Assembly (NCBI GenBank): GCA_027186245.1
Contig: CP114485.1
Span: 10,010,001-10,074,000 of the forward strand
Length of the DNA: 64,000 nucleotides
Source: Coriaria nepalensis
Lineage: Eukaryota > Streptophyta > Magnoliopsida > Cucurbitales > Coriariaceae
Direction of reading: 5' to 3'
Each line of letters starts with the position of its first letter. Within the stretch, counting starts at the first letter, position 1. A model generated the notes under the pieces. It saw nothing but the letters and a program-made list of their open reading frames with translations. It made no database searches and was not told where the DNA came from. Of this stretch, positions 1-12,593 are shown one piece after another. Position numbers and translations under genes: made by a program.

Positions 1-3000
1 CTACCAGATACTACGGAACATAGGTAAAGGTGTTGCACAGCAATCCATGTTGAACATTGTGATGCAATTAAGAAAGGTGTGTAATCATCCATATCTTATA
101 CGAGGCACCGAGCCTGAATCTGGCTCAATAGAGTTCCTTCATGAAATGCGGATAAAAGCTTCAGCAAAGTTGATACTTTTGCATTCTATGCTTAAGATCT
201 TACACAAGGAAGGTCATAGAGTTCTTGTTTTTTCACAAATGACAAAGTTACTTGATATCCTTGAAGATTACCTGACTGTAGAATTTGGGCCTAAGACATA
301 TGAGAGGGTGGATGGCTCTGTCTCAGTGACTGACCGTCAAGCTGCAATCACACGCTTCAACCAGGATAAAAGTCGATTTGTTTTCTTGTTATCAACACGC
401 TCATGTGGCCTGGGGATCAATCTGGCAACTGCAGACACAGTTATTATCTATGATTCTGATTTTAATCCACATGCTGATATCCAGGCTATGAATCGGGCAC
501 ATCGAATTGGACAGTCGAAAAGACTTTTGGTATATCGGCTCTTTGTTCGTGCTAGCGTCGAAGAGCGCATCTTGCAACTTGCAAGGAAGAAATTAATGCT
601 TGATCAGCTTTTTGTGAATAAGTCTGGCTCTCAGAAAGAAGTGGAAGATATCTTAAAGTGGGGAACAGAAGAACTTTTTAGTGATGCTCCTACCATGAAT
701 GGGAAGGATTCAAGTGAAAACAATAACAAGGATGAGGCAGTGATGGATATAGAACATAAGCAGCGGAAGAGAGCCGGCTCTTTGGGGGATGTGTATAAGG
801 ATAGATGTACGGATAGTGGCTGTAAGATTGTTTGGGATGAAAATGCAATCTTCAAACTACTTGACCGTTCAGATCTTCAATCCGACTTGAATGATACTGC
901 TGAAGCAGATCTGGAAAATGATATACTCGGAGCAGTAAAGGTTATAATTAAATTTATGGTGATAATTATCTTCCTTTACAGCTCACCCATTGAAAGCGTA
1001 AATTTATATTTCTGTTGCATCTCATGAAACACATCTGAAACTTATGATCATATAATTTACTTTTTAGTCCCAGCTTGTAGAACTAAAGGTTGTTGCATTA
1101 TTAGTTTCTCTAGAGCTATCTCTTCACCACTGGTTAGGCTTAATTCTATTCGAAATTGTCATATGAATTGTTGAACAAGAATCATGTTAGATTAATTTGT
1201 TACTCTGGTATGAAGCTCCATATGTGGGAGTACTTTCACAAATGAAGAAGAGAAATAACATATATTATGGAACATTATCTTCTCAATCAATACTGTAGTT
1301 GTATGATAATTGCTAAAAACTCCATGTTAAGAGATGCTCTGCATTTTAAACAATAATAAATAGAAGATATGAATTTATGTGTTTGTTATGTAACAAATTT
1401 TCAGAATAATAAATAGAATATAACCATTTATTTGAATCTTACATAATAAATTTTCACCTCAGGAACCAGCCAGTATGAGTACTGAGTAGAATAGCACATT
1501 GTTTTATGAATTAGATTCTAGCTGTCTGGATAATGCATTCAAATGAAGTTAGCATAACTTGAGTTTTATAATTGCAATAAATAATATAACAAGGACATTA
1601 TACATGAGTCATTTCTTAAGTACCTACAATCTCAATGTTAATTTTCTTCCCCTTTCTTTCTGGAAAGATTGGAGCAGGCACCAAAAAAGCTATTTTACTT
1701 AACCAAAGGAGTACAAATGAGCGGTCCAGACAAGGACTTGTTTGAAAAGGATAAACAAAGTCTAGACTAAATTAAGACAAATCCTACAACCTCATGATGT
1801 ACTTCTGATGATACCTAAGACAAGTGATACTGCACTATTCTAGAGTGTGATTTTGTAAAAATCACTATTATTGATAGCTTTTTCAGTATGTTATACTTCT
1901 AAATGGTAGGAGTTAATACTCTTCTTTTTGTTGATCAATAATATGTCTGTATATTCCAGTCTCTAGATTGGAATGATGAACCAGCAGAAGAGCATGGAGG
2001 ATCTGAAATAGCTAATGGCGCAATTGGAGACACCTGTGCACAAAATTCTGAAAGGGAGGAGGATAACATGCTGGTTGGTGCGGAGGAAAATGAATGGGAC
2101 AAACTGTTGCGTGTGAGGTAATGGGCTTCCTCGTGTAACTTGGTCCTTAATCTTGTCGCCACCTTATTTGTCTGCATGCATGTTCCAATATGTGTTTGCA
2201 CGTTCACTCTTAAATTCTTAGTTATGGGAAGCAGTCATGTTTTCACATAGGGGAGGGCAAAAGTCCCGTTGGGACCGGGACACGATGGTCTTGGTCCTGA
2301 CTGTTCCAGTAGTCTCAGGACGGTACCAGTACTCCTGATCTTTTTTTTCTCGTAATGTTTAAAACAAAGAATGAAGAAGAAGAGAGGGTGAATAAGAAGG
2401 AAGGTACTGTGCATGAAGAAGAAGAAGAAAATAAAATATTAAATAGTAGAAGAGAGAGAGAAGAAATTTAGGATGCATTTAATTCACTTTAAAAGGTATG
2501 CATGAGTGATGGGAGTAATTTGACGGGTGATTTCCGAATAAACAAATTTAAAATGTAAAAAAAAAAAAAAATGAAAATCAGTTGGGCATTATGTAGTTAA
2601 ATGTTAATGGCCCAACTACATATATGTTACTTTAATATTGTTTCGGGATTGGAACTGGAATCAAAATTAGACCCGACCCTGTCCTCAATACCGTTACCGG
2701 CACTAATCCTTTGAGTCCTGGTCAAAACAGGACTGGGACTCCGTCAGGATTGGGAAAAATGCCCAACCCCTATTTTTACAGATGATAAGGTGGTATAGCT
2801 TTTTCAGGAAGAAATAAAATATTCTTTAGACTATACCCAGAGGATGAATCCACATTCTCTCAAAATAGAAGTCAAATGATGAACACTATCTCTATTATTA
2901 TCATCTTTTGCTGAGCAAATAATAGATCACAATACTGTATTTAAAACCAGATTTGCTCAGAAGTTTTGATACTTAATATATACGTACATATATATATTTA

Positions 3001-6000
3001 TACATTTAGAGAAAAAGAAAAAGAAAATGTAGAGTGAATGGAAATGACAATTGACTATAGTTAAATAGAGGTCAAAATGATATGAAGATCGGTATAAGAA
3101 TTAATGCGAACTCCTAGTAAACTAGTCTGCAGATGACTACTCCATTGTTTGATTTGAGCATGAGCCACTTGCCTAAACAGATCAACTAGTCCCGTACTAT
3201 TCTTCATTTCTGGATAACTTATAGTTGAAAAATAGTGAGTATAGGCTTTTAAAGCCTTATTTTGAAGTATCTCATATGTTTAACCGGGGCAACAGATGGG
3301 AGAAATATCAGAGCGAGGAGGAAGCCACCCTTGGCAGGGGAAAACGCATGCGAAAAGCAGTTTCTTACAGGGAATCATATGCTGGACATCCAAGCGAAAC
3401 ATTGAATGAGGTACTATAGATATCATATTCTCATAAGCATTCATTTTTCCCATGCCTATTTAATATATTGGTTCCTAGACCACAAAAATGTTGATGAGGA
3501 AGAGTGGCGGGGAAGGTTGTTCTTGATATTATTTTTGGAAAATTACTCTTGCCTCCCTTGAGCTATGACTAAAACACTTGGTATCTGCATAGTTTCTGAA
3601 GTTTGTGTGGTCCCCCTTGTTCAGAAATGAATAGCTGTTTTCTAAACATTTTTAATCAACAAAGTATCTTTGAGATCATGTTTGATTAATTTGGACTGAT
3701 GTCGTTGGTTAACAATTGGGTCATGTTAAGGTAGAGGATAATTGAGGTACTGGAGAGCATGGAAAAATCACACTGTATTTGATTCAGTTGCAGCCTGGTA
3801 CATATGGGGGGAAAAGAAAAATTAAATTGAAGTAACTTTTTAAAAATTGCATAGTTAGTCAAGAAGAAATAAGGGACAGTATATGGGTATTTTTTTAATA
3901 AGAGATACCCATAATCACATATATAAGTATTTATTTCAAGGATAAGGTCAATTTACTAAATAGTTAATTAATGTCGGAAGGGAATAAAACAAATAAATAT
4001 GGTGCGTAACATAATAATTTGAAAAAGACATGAAGCCCTTGCTGTGTAGGAATTTATCAAATGAACCGCACTCCTTCAGGAGTCCATTGATGAGAAGGGG
4101 TTGGGGAAAGCTTGAACCCAATTCATATAAACACAATTGAAATTCCTGGGGAGATAATAATTTGTGTATTGAGAAGACCATTTACTATTTCTTGAAGCTG
4201 GATCTCCCCTCGGATGAACCATATAGCCAAGAGAAATCATGAACCAAAACATATTCATTATAAGAATCCTCTTAAGATCAAAAGAAGCAATGAGTTCTCT
4301 ACTATCAAAGAGGAAGATACTAGTGGTCCACCTCCCCTACAGCACTTTGACAACTTCTATATTATTTATCTTGGCCTTGTTAGAATTAGAACTGTTGTCT
4401 GTCTTGGTGGTCAGGCATGGATTTGAAGATGGTCAGGCATGGATTTGAAGCTATAAGTTTTCCCGATTAATTTTTATAATTGTTAAAGTTATGTCCAATG
4501 GCATCCTAGAATGAAATATTTTACGGCTTGTGCATGGGGAAGGGATCACAACATATTTATCAAGGCGTTGGAACAAGACAACTCTCAGTGTCTCATTACC
4601 CAAGCTATCCCCTGTCTGATAGCTTGAGGGCACCATCCAACCTTTTTCTTGATTAGACCATATTTTTGGTGCTACTCCCATTGATGACCAACTTTCAAGT
4701 TCCAACTCCAAACCTCAGGTTGGCATGACAACATTACTGTTGAAGATAATATTTTTTTTTCCCCTTTATTATCACTCTCTATTCCTTTCAGATATCTTCT
4801 TTACAAAAACATTAATAAAATTGAATAGCACTTACTTTTTGGCTTTACTTCCGTCCTTACAATGCTAAATCATGCTCCTTTCTTACTTTCCAAAACATCT
4901 AGCTCCTTTATTTCCCAAGCACCTCCACCAAGTTCTCGATCCTTTTTGCTATAATTACTTTGTTTTTCCCCGATCCTCCAGCTTGTTATCTCCAAGTAGT
5001 TGTAATCATATTCATTCTTGCTCGGCGCAGAAACTGCAAGTTCGTTTTCAAAATACCGAAACCACAGGGCCACAAAATATATATTTATATCCTAAAGTTA
5101 CAGAAGCTAGTGAATTATATTTTTATGGTTGTATTTGAAGTATTAAGCAAGTTTTCCTATTAAAATTATCAGTATAATTAAGTTTCTATTATGGTCACGT
5201 AGTGATATTATTATCAATTTATTAGTTAGGATTCTATTACTGGATATTACTTTACTTACTAGAATTTGCTCTTGGTGCTTCTAATAAGGAAGCCACCTAA
5301 TTGTTTTAGCTACACCTTTGGAGTAGCATACTAAAAAATCAATTAGTATTTGTATGTATTTTGTAAATGCCAAGTGTAGAAATTCTTTGTATTATCCTCC
5401 TTAGATATTATGGTCCTTTCTTTGCCATAGTAGCCCACTTTCTTGTGTTATGTCTGATGGAGCTCTAGAATCGACAGTGCCAAAGCCTTTTGGGGCAGAT
5501 AATTAATTATATAGCGGAGGATTAGCTAAATATATCATATGATCAATATGAATATGTAATTTTATTTATCGAATATTCCAATTTTAGTATTATCAAAAAT
5601 CATGACAATACTTGGTAAGTATTGGACTATTTGTAACATCAAAGTGTGCGGTATTTTAAAATTAGAAGTGTACTTTTTAAGTTAAATTAGCAAACAAAAC
5701 TATGTTAGCAAAGGCCTTCTTCCTTTGATAGTGGAATTTGACTCTTAAGTCCCAGATCATGTCCATCTCTGAATCTTGCAAAAAAGACTGGAAGAGGAAC
5801 AATCTTTGGTCCTCATTTTGGTTTTGGAAATTGCCTTTTTTCATTAATATAGTTCATATATAGGGAGAGAATTTTGTGGCTTTTGTCTAGGTAATAATTC
5901 TATCTCTAGCAGTTCTATTATATTTTCCGAGTCCTCCATTCCTCCGGTTCCGCCGGTTCTGTTTTGTCAATTCTTTTGCCCGCAGAAAATTTTGTATGTA

Positions 6001-8997
6001 ACCGAATCTTCTTTTTGTGAAATCAGGGTGGTGTAGAAAACGAAAAGGAGCTAGAACCTGAGAGAGAATACACACAGGCCGGACGAGCTCTAAAAGAAAA
6101 ATTGTGAGTGTTCCGTTGTATATAATGCAAACAGTGAAAACGTTATGATCCTAAATGTTCATTACCTTTACTAGGTGGGCACATATTAATTGTGTAAACC
6201 TCTATTATTATTCCACGGACATAATTTACTTAATCTTATTGAACAGTGCTAAACTACGTACTAGACAAAAAGAACGGCTTGCTCAGAGGAACACAGTCAA
6301 CGAACTTTCTCCTGATGGGGAGTTTCTTCTGCCTGGTCAATCTCATTCCATCAATGCTAGAGATACATATCAAGAAGAAGAATTATTAGAACCTGTAAGG
6401 GAGAAATTTTTTCCAATTGACTTAGAGGATAACAAGTTAGTGCAGTCACCTGATGTTCCGAAGAGCAGGACTGACTCAGCCTTGCGGCCTGGAAAGCTAG
6501 CAAGGTGTAAAATCAGCCGCCACCTAGATATTTCTGTAACTCCTCTTGGCCACTCATCTTCTGATCCATGCATTTCAAGTTCCCATATTGAGGGCACAAA
6601 GCTTACTGAACCCATGGTACCCACGCACTTGTTGCCAGTTCTTGGACTCTGTGCTCCTAATGCTAATCAAATAGTGTCATCAAGTAAGAATTTGTCTAGA
6701 TCAAATGGAAGACATAGCAAAGCAAAAGCTGGACCCGAGTTTCCATTCAATTTAGCTTCTTGTTCTATGAATTCCACTAAGACACATGTTAGAGATCTAG
6801 AAACTGTTCAAGACAAAGTAAAACTACAAGATGGTATAGATTATTTTAAAAATAGCATCCCTGAAACTCGGATTCCATTTAATCAGGTACCATTCTTGCT
6901 GTCATATTTTTTTCTTTGTGTAGCTTGTTACTTACTAGCTGTAAAATTGTATCAAGCTTCTGTCTGATCCATAAATTTGTTCTGGTGATATTCTCTTATT
7001 TTCAGGAAAAAGCAGCACATTATAACCTGCCATTTGATGAGAAACTACTGTCTAGATTCCCCATCCCTTCACATAACATGGCAACAGCACATTCTGACTT
7101 GTTACCAAACTTGTCATTGGGGAACAAAAGTGAAGCTGTTAATAATGGCTCTATGGAAGATCTTCCAACACTGCCTCATCTCCCCAATTTGAAACTCCCA
7201 TCACTTGATTCTCTCATATATAATCAACAAATCGGAGAGGAGGTTCCTTCTTCCTTGGGCATGGGCCGGCTGATCCCAACCATTTTTTCAGCATTTCCTG
7301 AAAACCATCAGAAGGTTCTTGAAAACATAATGATGAGGACCAGGTCTGGATCAGGAAACTACTTCAAAAGGAGACTGAGAGCAGAGAGCTGGTCTGAAGA
7401 TGAGCTTGATTTTCTCTGGGTTGGTGTCCGTAGGCATGGAAAGGGGAATTGGGATTCCATCCTCAAGGACTCAAGGTTAAAATTCTCGAAGTATAGAACT
7501 TCAGAAGATTTGTCAACCAGGTGGGAGGAGGAACAGCTCAAGATTATGGATGGTGGGTCATCCTATCACTGGCAAAAATCAACTAAGCCGACGAAGTTTA
7601 ACAAGTCCTCATTGTTTCCAAATATCCCTGATGGAATGATGGCACGGGCTTTGCATGGAAGTAGATTGGGAACACCACCAAATTTCCATCCCCATCTGAC
7701 AGATATGAAATTGGGTTTTGGTGATATAGGTTCTAGCTTGACAGAACTTGGAACATCCGATCGATTTACTGCTTTACAAAATGAGCAAGTTTTTCCAGTT
7801 CCAACCTGGAGCAATGGTAGATGTCGCATGTACTTTCCAGGAGAATCTTCTGCAGGAACTTCAGATAGATCTGGAACTTCTTCTAGCTTTCCCTTGGTAA
7901 ATCCTTTGACGCTCAATTCTCTTGGAGCTCCAGCCTTAGGTTCTTTGGGATTGAATTTCCCTAGCACTGTTGATATTCCACGAAAAGAAGATGAACCGGT
8001 CAATAAAAAGTATGAGCAATTACCTAGTCTTATGGGTAGATCACTAAACATTCAGTGCGAGCCTCAAAAATACTCCAGAAATAGCGAATCTGGCATTCTT
8101 GAGTTGCAACCTGATCCCTATAATGGTCTAAATCTCTTGCATTTCCAGGGGGGAGAAATAGCTGGAAGTAGTTCTTCAAAGGATAAGCTACCCCATTGGC
8201 TAAGGGAAGCTGTAAATGCTCCTTCAAAGCCCCCACCAGACTCTGACCTGCCTCCCACTGTGTCTGCTATTGCTCAATCAGTTCGGTTGCTGTATGGAGA
8301 AGACAAACTTACCCTTCCTCCATTTGTCATCCCAGGTCCACCTCCTCCATTGCCTAAGGATCCAAGACAGATTCTCAAGAAGAAAAAGAGAAGTAGGTCA
8401 CTTTTGTTCAGGCAGATTCCATACCAGATTGCCGATGACATCCAAAGTAGCAACAACCTTCACGGTAATGTTGTTGCATCAAGTTCATCTCCATTGGGCC
8501 CACCTTTTCCATTGCTTCCTCAAGAATTGGCTGGTCCTCCAGCAGGGCTTTCACGGCTTGAACCTGACCTCAACTTTCCCCCTCTAAATTTGAATACGAG
8601 AAACCCAATATCCTCACCAGTGCAGAAGAAAACAAACTCCAGTTTGTCCCCATCTCCCCAAGTGCTTCAGTTCGTAGAATCATGCAATGCTCCAGGTTCA
8701 CTTTTTCCCTCCGTTTCTAGCATTACAACGACATACTTCCATGAGAAGAAGCTCCCATTGCGAACATCTACAGACCAAGAAGTTTTGGACTCAAAAAGTG
8801 AATTCGGAAATACGAAAACTAAACAGTGGTTGACACCAAGCCGCTGTGATTCCCAGGAAGAGGATTTAGCCAACAATCTGGATAATGGGGACTCAAGCAA
8901 GACCCAGTTGGACCAAACTCATAAGCCTGACGATGCGGAAGAAGCATCCTCAGAGGAGACCGTCTCTGATCATCTGGTAAATGATCGAGAATCATAG
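1..8997 (+). CDS. CHR4: CHD3-type chromatin remodeller, CHR4/PICKLE-RELATED 1-like (3' part, 5' end outside window)
   Basis: SNF2-family ATP-dependent nucleosome remodeller acting in the nucleus. Exons read: 1-940, 1960-2117, 3296-3410, 6027-6103, 6247-6886, 7006-8997, all GT-AG and in phase, giving about 1306 residues to a TAG. The first exon is open from base 2, upstream of any methionine, so the gene enters from the left. It carries the helicase C-terminal lobe: VLVFSQMTKLLDILEDYL, then STRSCGLGINLATADTV, then motif VI QAMNRAHRIGQ. Downstream comes WEKYQSEEEA (DUF1087-like), and in the last exon a SANT/SLIDE-like stretch around AESWSEDELDFLWVGVRRHG (about 7378-7440). The long proline/serine-rich tail resembles plant CHR4 rather than PICKLE itself. 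The chromodomains, PHD finger and ATPase N-lobe would lie outside the window. The intron at 3411-6026 is large, and the one at 2118-3295 carries a transposon. Assignment to CHR4 is from remembered family sequence; CHD3 identity is firm. Confidence 0.9.
2248..2772. mobile_element. Non-autonomous hAT-type element in an intron of the remodeller gene
   Basis: About 525 bp bounded by imperfect terminal inverted repeats: the left end reads TAGGGGAGGGCAAAAGTCCC and the right end, on the other strand, TAGGGGTTGGGCATTTTTCC. The flanks TTTTCACA (2240-2247) and TTTTTACA (2773-2780) form an 8-bp target duplication with one mismatch, the length expected for hAT elements. The subterminal DNA is rich in GGGACC/GTCCTG-type motifs. 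The interior has no transposase reading frame and includes purine-rich and A-rich runs. It lies in the intron 2118-3295, so splicing can remove it. Confidence 0.7.
3411..6026 (+). other. Large intron of the remodeller gene
   Basis: Between a GT donor at 3411 and an AG acceptor at 6025-6026. No conserved coding segment was recognised. A 22-bp direct repeat built on GGTCAGGCATGGATTTGAA occurs twice at about 4409-4450. Short open frames on both strands at 3948-5163 match nothing I know and look like chance. Confidence 0.6.
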
Positions 8998-9800
8998 CTA
9001 TAACTCGCCCATTCTTTCATGCTACCTAGGCGCTGTTTCTTCAAGTGTGCTCAAATTTTTGTAGGCATGATTCGACTGTGTTGGGAAGTATAGTGTTATC
9101 GGTAATATCTAGTGTAAAGCTTTTAGTGAGTTGAAAAAAAGAAAAAAAAAAAAAGTAGAGAAATATAATTTTGCCTCTTGGTATATTTACTTATTTGTTG
9201 CATGCACCACCCATTAACGTTCTTAGGATGATTAGGATCCGACTCTGTGCGTGTATTATGTTTGTGGACAAGAGTGATATACTGTCTGTAGAAGTAGGCC
9301 CATGGATATTTGATCGTTATAGTTTAGACTTCAGAACAATTTGTCAAATTATAGAGATCAGAGTGTAAAAGTGAGTGGTACAGATGAAATTGTAACATAA
9401 AATTTGTCTTCCTGTACGGAAGAATTCTTGATGAGTTGTGTTTGGTTTGGGAAAATTTAATTCCCAAACTTCACATAAATGATAATGAATTTTCAAAACA
9501 TTTTATATTTTTAAGACGCCAAAAAATCAAATTTAAAATGAAGGCCCAAAATTTTTATAATATAGTATATACTTAAAATTGAAATCATATTTATATTGAA
9601 TCTTTAATTTTTTTTCAATAGTTCTTAATTAAGAACCCAACTCAATACAACGGCCCACGAGTTTTATAAATAAACCAAAACAACCATTTAACTAATTTGG
9701 GTTCTTCGAGTTGGGTTCTTCGAGCGAAGAACTTAGATTGGGTTCGAGCCGGGTTCTTCGGGTGGAAAACTTGGATCATGTTTGTTTTGGCTCTTCGGGC

Positions 9801-9970
9801 AAATAAATCGAATTGATTTGATCTGTTTCCAATGAAGAAATCAAATCGATTCGATCGGTTTTTTATCGCCGAGAAATCAAATCGATTCGATCAGATTTTT
9901 ACCGCCGAGAAATCAAATCAATTTGTTTGGTATTCCTGTGAGAAATCGGATTGGGTTTCCAAGTTTTTGA
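9801..9970. repeat. 36-bp imperfect tandem repeat
   Basis: Units contain the palindromic ATCGATTCGAT core and drift outward from two near-identical central copies. A small open frame crosses the array and encodes repeated KSNRFDxxFxAE-like units. The open frame probably follows from the 36-nt period being divisible by three rather than from selection. Confidence 0.6.
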
Positions 9971-10158
9971 GAGAAATTAGACTAAATTTCACTTTTTTAT
10001 CAAAGAAAGTTTTTTTTTTTTACAGCGATAGTTGGTAACAGTAGTTGGCAGAAATAGTGAGATTGTTTGGGAAAACGTCAGAAAAATTAAAAAATGAGGG
10101 TAAAAGAATCAAATGACATTATTTTAGAATAGTTAAGAGGTTGTGCTAGAAATAAAGT

Positions 10159-10160
<2 letters not shown>

Positions 10161-10191
<31 letters not shown>
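10161..10191. repeat. TA microsatellite
   Basis: About 15 uninterrupted TA units in intergenic DNA. Confidence 0.95.
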
Positions 10192-10194
<3 letters not shown>

Positions 10195-10374
10195 GAATCT
10201 GATTGAGTCATATTAGGTCGAGTTAATTCTTAGGATATATTTGTTGAAAAAATTGAAAATTCATTAAAATTTTGATTTGAGTTTTAAGTGCTTATTATAA
10301 GTTATTCATTTTAATTATAAAATATTTTAAACATTCATTATAATTTATTGGGGGTTAAACATTCATTATCAATC

Positions 10375-10530
10375 TTAAAACTTAGATCTCTCTTCTTAAA
10401 CTTTAAAGGTTAAACCTTTCATATTAAATCCTAAATCTTAGATCTCTCATCTCAAACCATAAAGTTTAAGACTTTCATCTTAAAACCTAAAACTTAAACC
10501 TTTCCTATTAAACCCTAAGTGTAAACCCCC
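10375..10530. repeat. Degenerate telomere-like minisatellite, array 1
   Basis: Approximately 28-bp units of the kind CTTTCATCTTAAACCCTAAA followed by ACTTAAA. Many contain AAACCCTAA-like cores, the plant telomere motif CCCTAAA in degenerate form. The same unit recurs in the array at 12590-13062. Confidence 0.6.
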
Positions 10531-10617
10531 AATAATTCTATACCAGGCATAGTAATGGAAAAATAAGCTTAAAGGGGTTAATGCCATCAATATGCCTTTA
10601 AAAATATGTGAAGGGGT

Positions 10618-10735
10618 TGACAAGGTCGAAGGCTTGATAGGTCGGCCAGTCGACGGGGTCGACGCCTTCCATACGTGAATAGGTCCACTAGGTCAACGCT
10701 TTTAGTAAGAGAATGGGCCGAAGGGTCGACGCCCT
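10618..10735. repeat. GTCGAC-rich imperfect repeat patch 1
   Basis: Repeated phrases such as GGGGTCGACGCCTT and GGGTCGACGCCCTC, locally far richer in G, C and CpG than the surroundings. The same phrase recurs at 11560-11775. Possibly internal repeats of a decayed LTR element. Confidence 0.5.
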
Positions 10736-10764
10736 CTATGTGCAAAGATCTTGGTCTGAATCAG

Positions 10765-10920
10765 GAACTTAGACCGAGAGACATTAAACTAGACCTCGAT
10801 CGGGGAAAGAAGAAAAGACATTGGTTTGGAAAAGAAAGAAGAGACATTGGTCTAGTAAAGAAAGAAGAGACCTTAGTTTGGGAAAGTAGAAGAGACCTCG
10901 GTCTGGGAAGGAAAAGTACT
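10765..10920. repeat. Purine-rich ~33-bp tandem repeat
   Basis: Four to five imperfect units like GAAAGAAGAGACATTGGTCT. The strand is strongly purine-biased, and a small open frame crosses it (10675-11037). No protein family is recognised; this looks like a low-complexity repeat, not a gene. Confidence 0.5.
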
Positions 10921-11039
10921 CGATTTGAAGGTGCTCTTAACATGTTACGTAGATATATATATATATATATAAAGACTATCAACAGTGAAAATTGCCACCG
11001 CTTCACCAGCAGTGATTATGAAGCAGTTTTCTTTTAACA

Positions 11040-12593
11040 AACTTACACCTCCTGCTTTGGTTAAATACACAGTCAACCTAAGAATTTCATGTGTCAAAGC
11101 TAACCATCTGAAGTAGTACCCAATTGAACGGGGTCGTGTAAAAGTCTCTTATAGTAAACACTCATCTCTTTCAATTAGAAAATACGCTTCCCCTTTCTCT
11201 CGTTAGTTCACTGCGCGTACTAAAAAAGAAGCGAGCGATTAAGTTCGTCTACAAGCTAAGAACAAGGCTTGAGGAGCAAGTTGCTAGGTAAGAATTCTCA
11301 TCTGAGTTGTAAATTGGTATTTAGAACAAAATAGAATAAAAAATCGAACTATAATCACCGAATCCAAATTCTAGAACTAAGGATTTAAAACAAAGCCATG
11401 TAGGTTCTCTTAGATATTCACGTTTGACCATGATAAGATTCATGGAGAACCTTGAAGCTTTAATGGAAAACACTAGAGGTAATACCCTTCAAAATGATGT
11501 AAGACTGGGAAATTTAAGACCTTAGAATGAAGAATTATAATAATGCAAAAGCTAAATTGAAGGGTCAACGGAGTCGAAAGGGGGTCAACGGAGTCGAAGG
11601 AGGGTCGACACCCAGACACCTTCAAAATATAATGGATCAACGTACTCTATGGGTCGAAAGGGAGGGGGGAGGGGGTCGACCGGGTCTATAGGGTCGACAC
11701 CCCAACGCCTTCAATATGCTATGACTCCACATAGTCCACGGGGTCGACGGGATCGATAGGTTGAGGGTCGACGCCTGTTGTACTAGCTAGTCGTAAACAC
11801 AAAATGAATTTTGAAGGGGAAATTATGCGAATCTTGAGCTGAAACTTTTACAGCACCTTAATGAGATGTTCATGGAAAATATCTTCAAAAAAAAGATTCA
11901 TAATGTTTTAGAATGTGAAAAATGATAACTATGAGCTAAAGAAGGTTATAAGCCTCCCAAAAGAGACACAGAGTCCAATAAAAGAAAATGTAAGAAAATA
12001 TAAGAAAGAGTAAGAAAGATGCATGTAAAAGTCTTTATGAAGAGTATGAGTCTAAGAGTATTATATGTTACATGCCTCATACATCACATGCATTCACAAC
12101 TATTTTGTGAGATATATTGTACTTGTTGAGCGAAAACTCACATCTTACATCTTATGTTGTAGGTACTAAAGGTAAGTAAATAATTTAGTTACCCTTACGT
12201 AATTGCCGAGGAAGTGCGATGATGGCGGAGGAGGTAATGGTACCAGAACTGAAGCAACACTGTAAACTTCCACTTTGAAATTTAAAAAGTATTAGTCACA
12301 AATATTTTCTGCATTGTGAAGATTTGGGAAATATTTTAAGAACCCTTGTAGAAGTGTTTTAAAAGCTCATAGTCGATACGTGCACTATGAATAATAGTAT
12401 GTTAGACCTATTTTCTTCTGTATGACAGATTTTGCAATGAAATAAGAAACCTTGTTTATAAATAAAATTTTAAAAAGATCCCTTGAATTAAGTCCTTAGT
12501 AGGATAAAAGAAGAAAAATAATTTTACTCTAATTTTAGAGGAACAAGTTACATGTGTAACGGTCCGGATAGTGCAGGTCGCTACATTAAGTCT
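11040..12593. mobile_element. Possible decayed LTR segment (Ty3/gypsy-like)
   Basis: The stretch 12110-12180 (TTGAGCGAAAACTCACATCT then TGTTGTAGGTACTAAAGG) and the end near 12570-12593 (CGGTCCGG, then GGTCGCTACA) resemble long LTRs of Ty3/gypsy chromoviruses, including the one at 38898-40897. No coding domain and no second LTR copy were found. It could be a solo LTR or unrelated repetitive DNA. Confidence 0.35.
11560..11775. repeat. GTCGAC-rich imperfect repeat patch 2
   Basis: Contains GGTCAACGGAGTCGAA twice in tandem and several GGGTCGACACCC / GGGTCGACGCC phrases ending in CTTCAAAATAT or CTTCAATATG. It is the same repeat type as 10618-10735 and lies inside the LTR-like segment. Confidence 0.5.

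Larger units (their letters stand above)
8998..10374. other. Intergenic DNA with a 36-bp decayed tandem repeat and a TA microsatellite
   Basis: Follows the remodeller stop codon, so the first few hundred bases should hold its 3'UTR. At about 9801-9970 four to five imperfect 36-bp units carry the core GAGAAATCAAATCGATTCGA, best preserved at 9834-9870 and 9871-9906. A pure TA run lies at 10161-10191. No gene recognised. Confidence 0.55.

Noticed and set aside
10675..11037. 120-residue frame over a purine-rich repeat as a gene
   Set aside because: The sequence is a tandem repeat of about 33 bp and ends in an AT microsatellite, so the open frame follows from the repeat.
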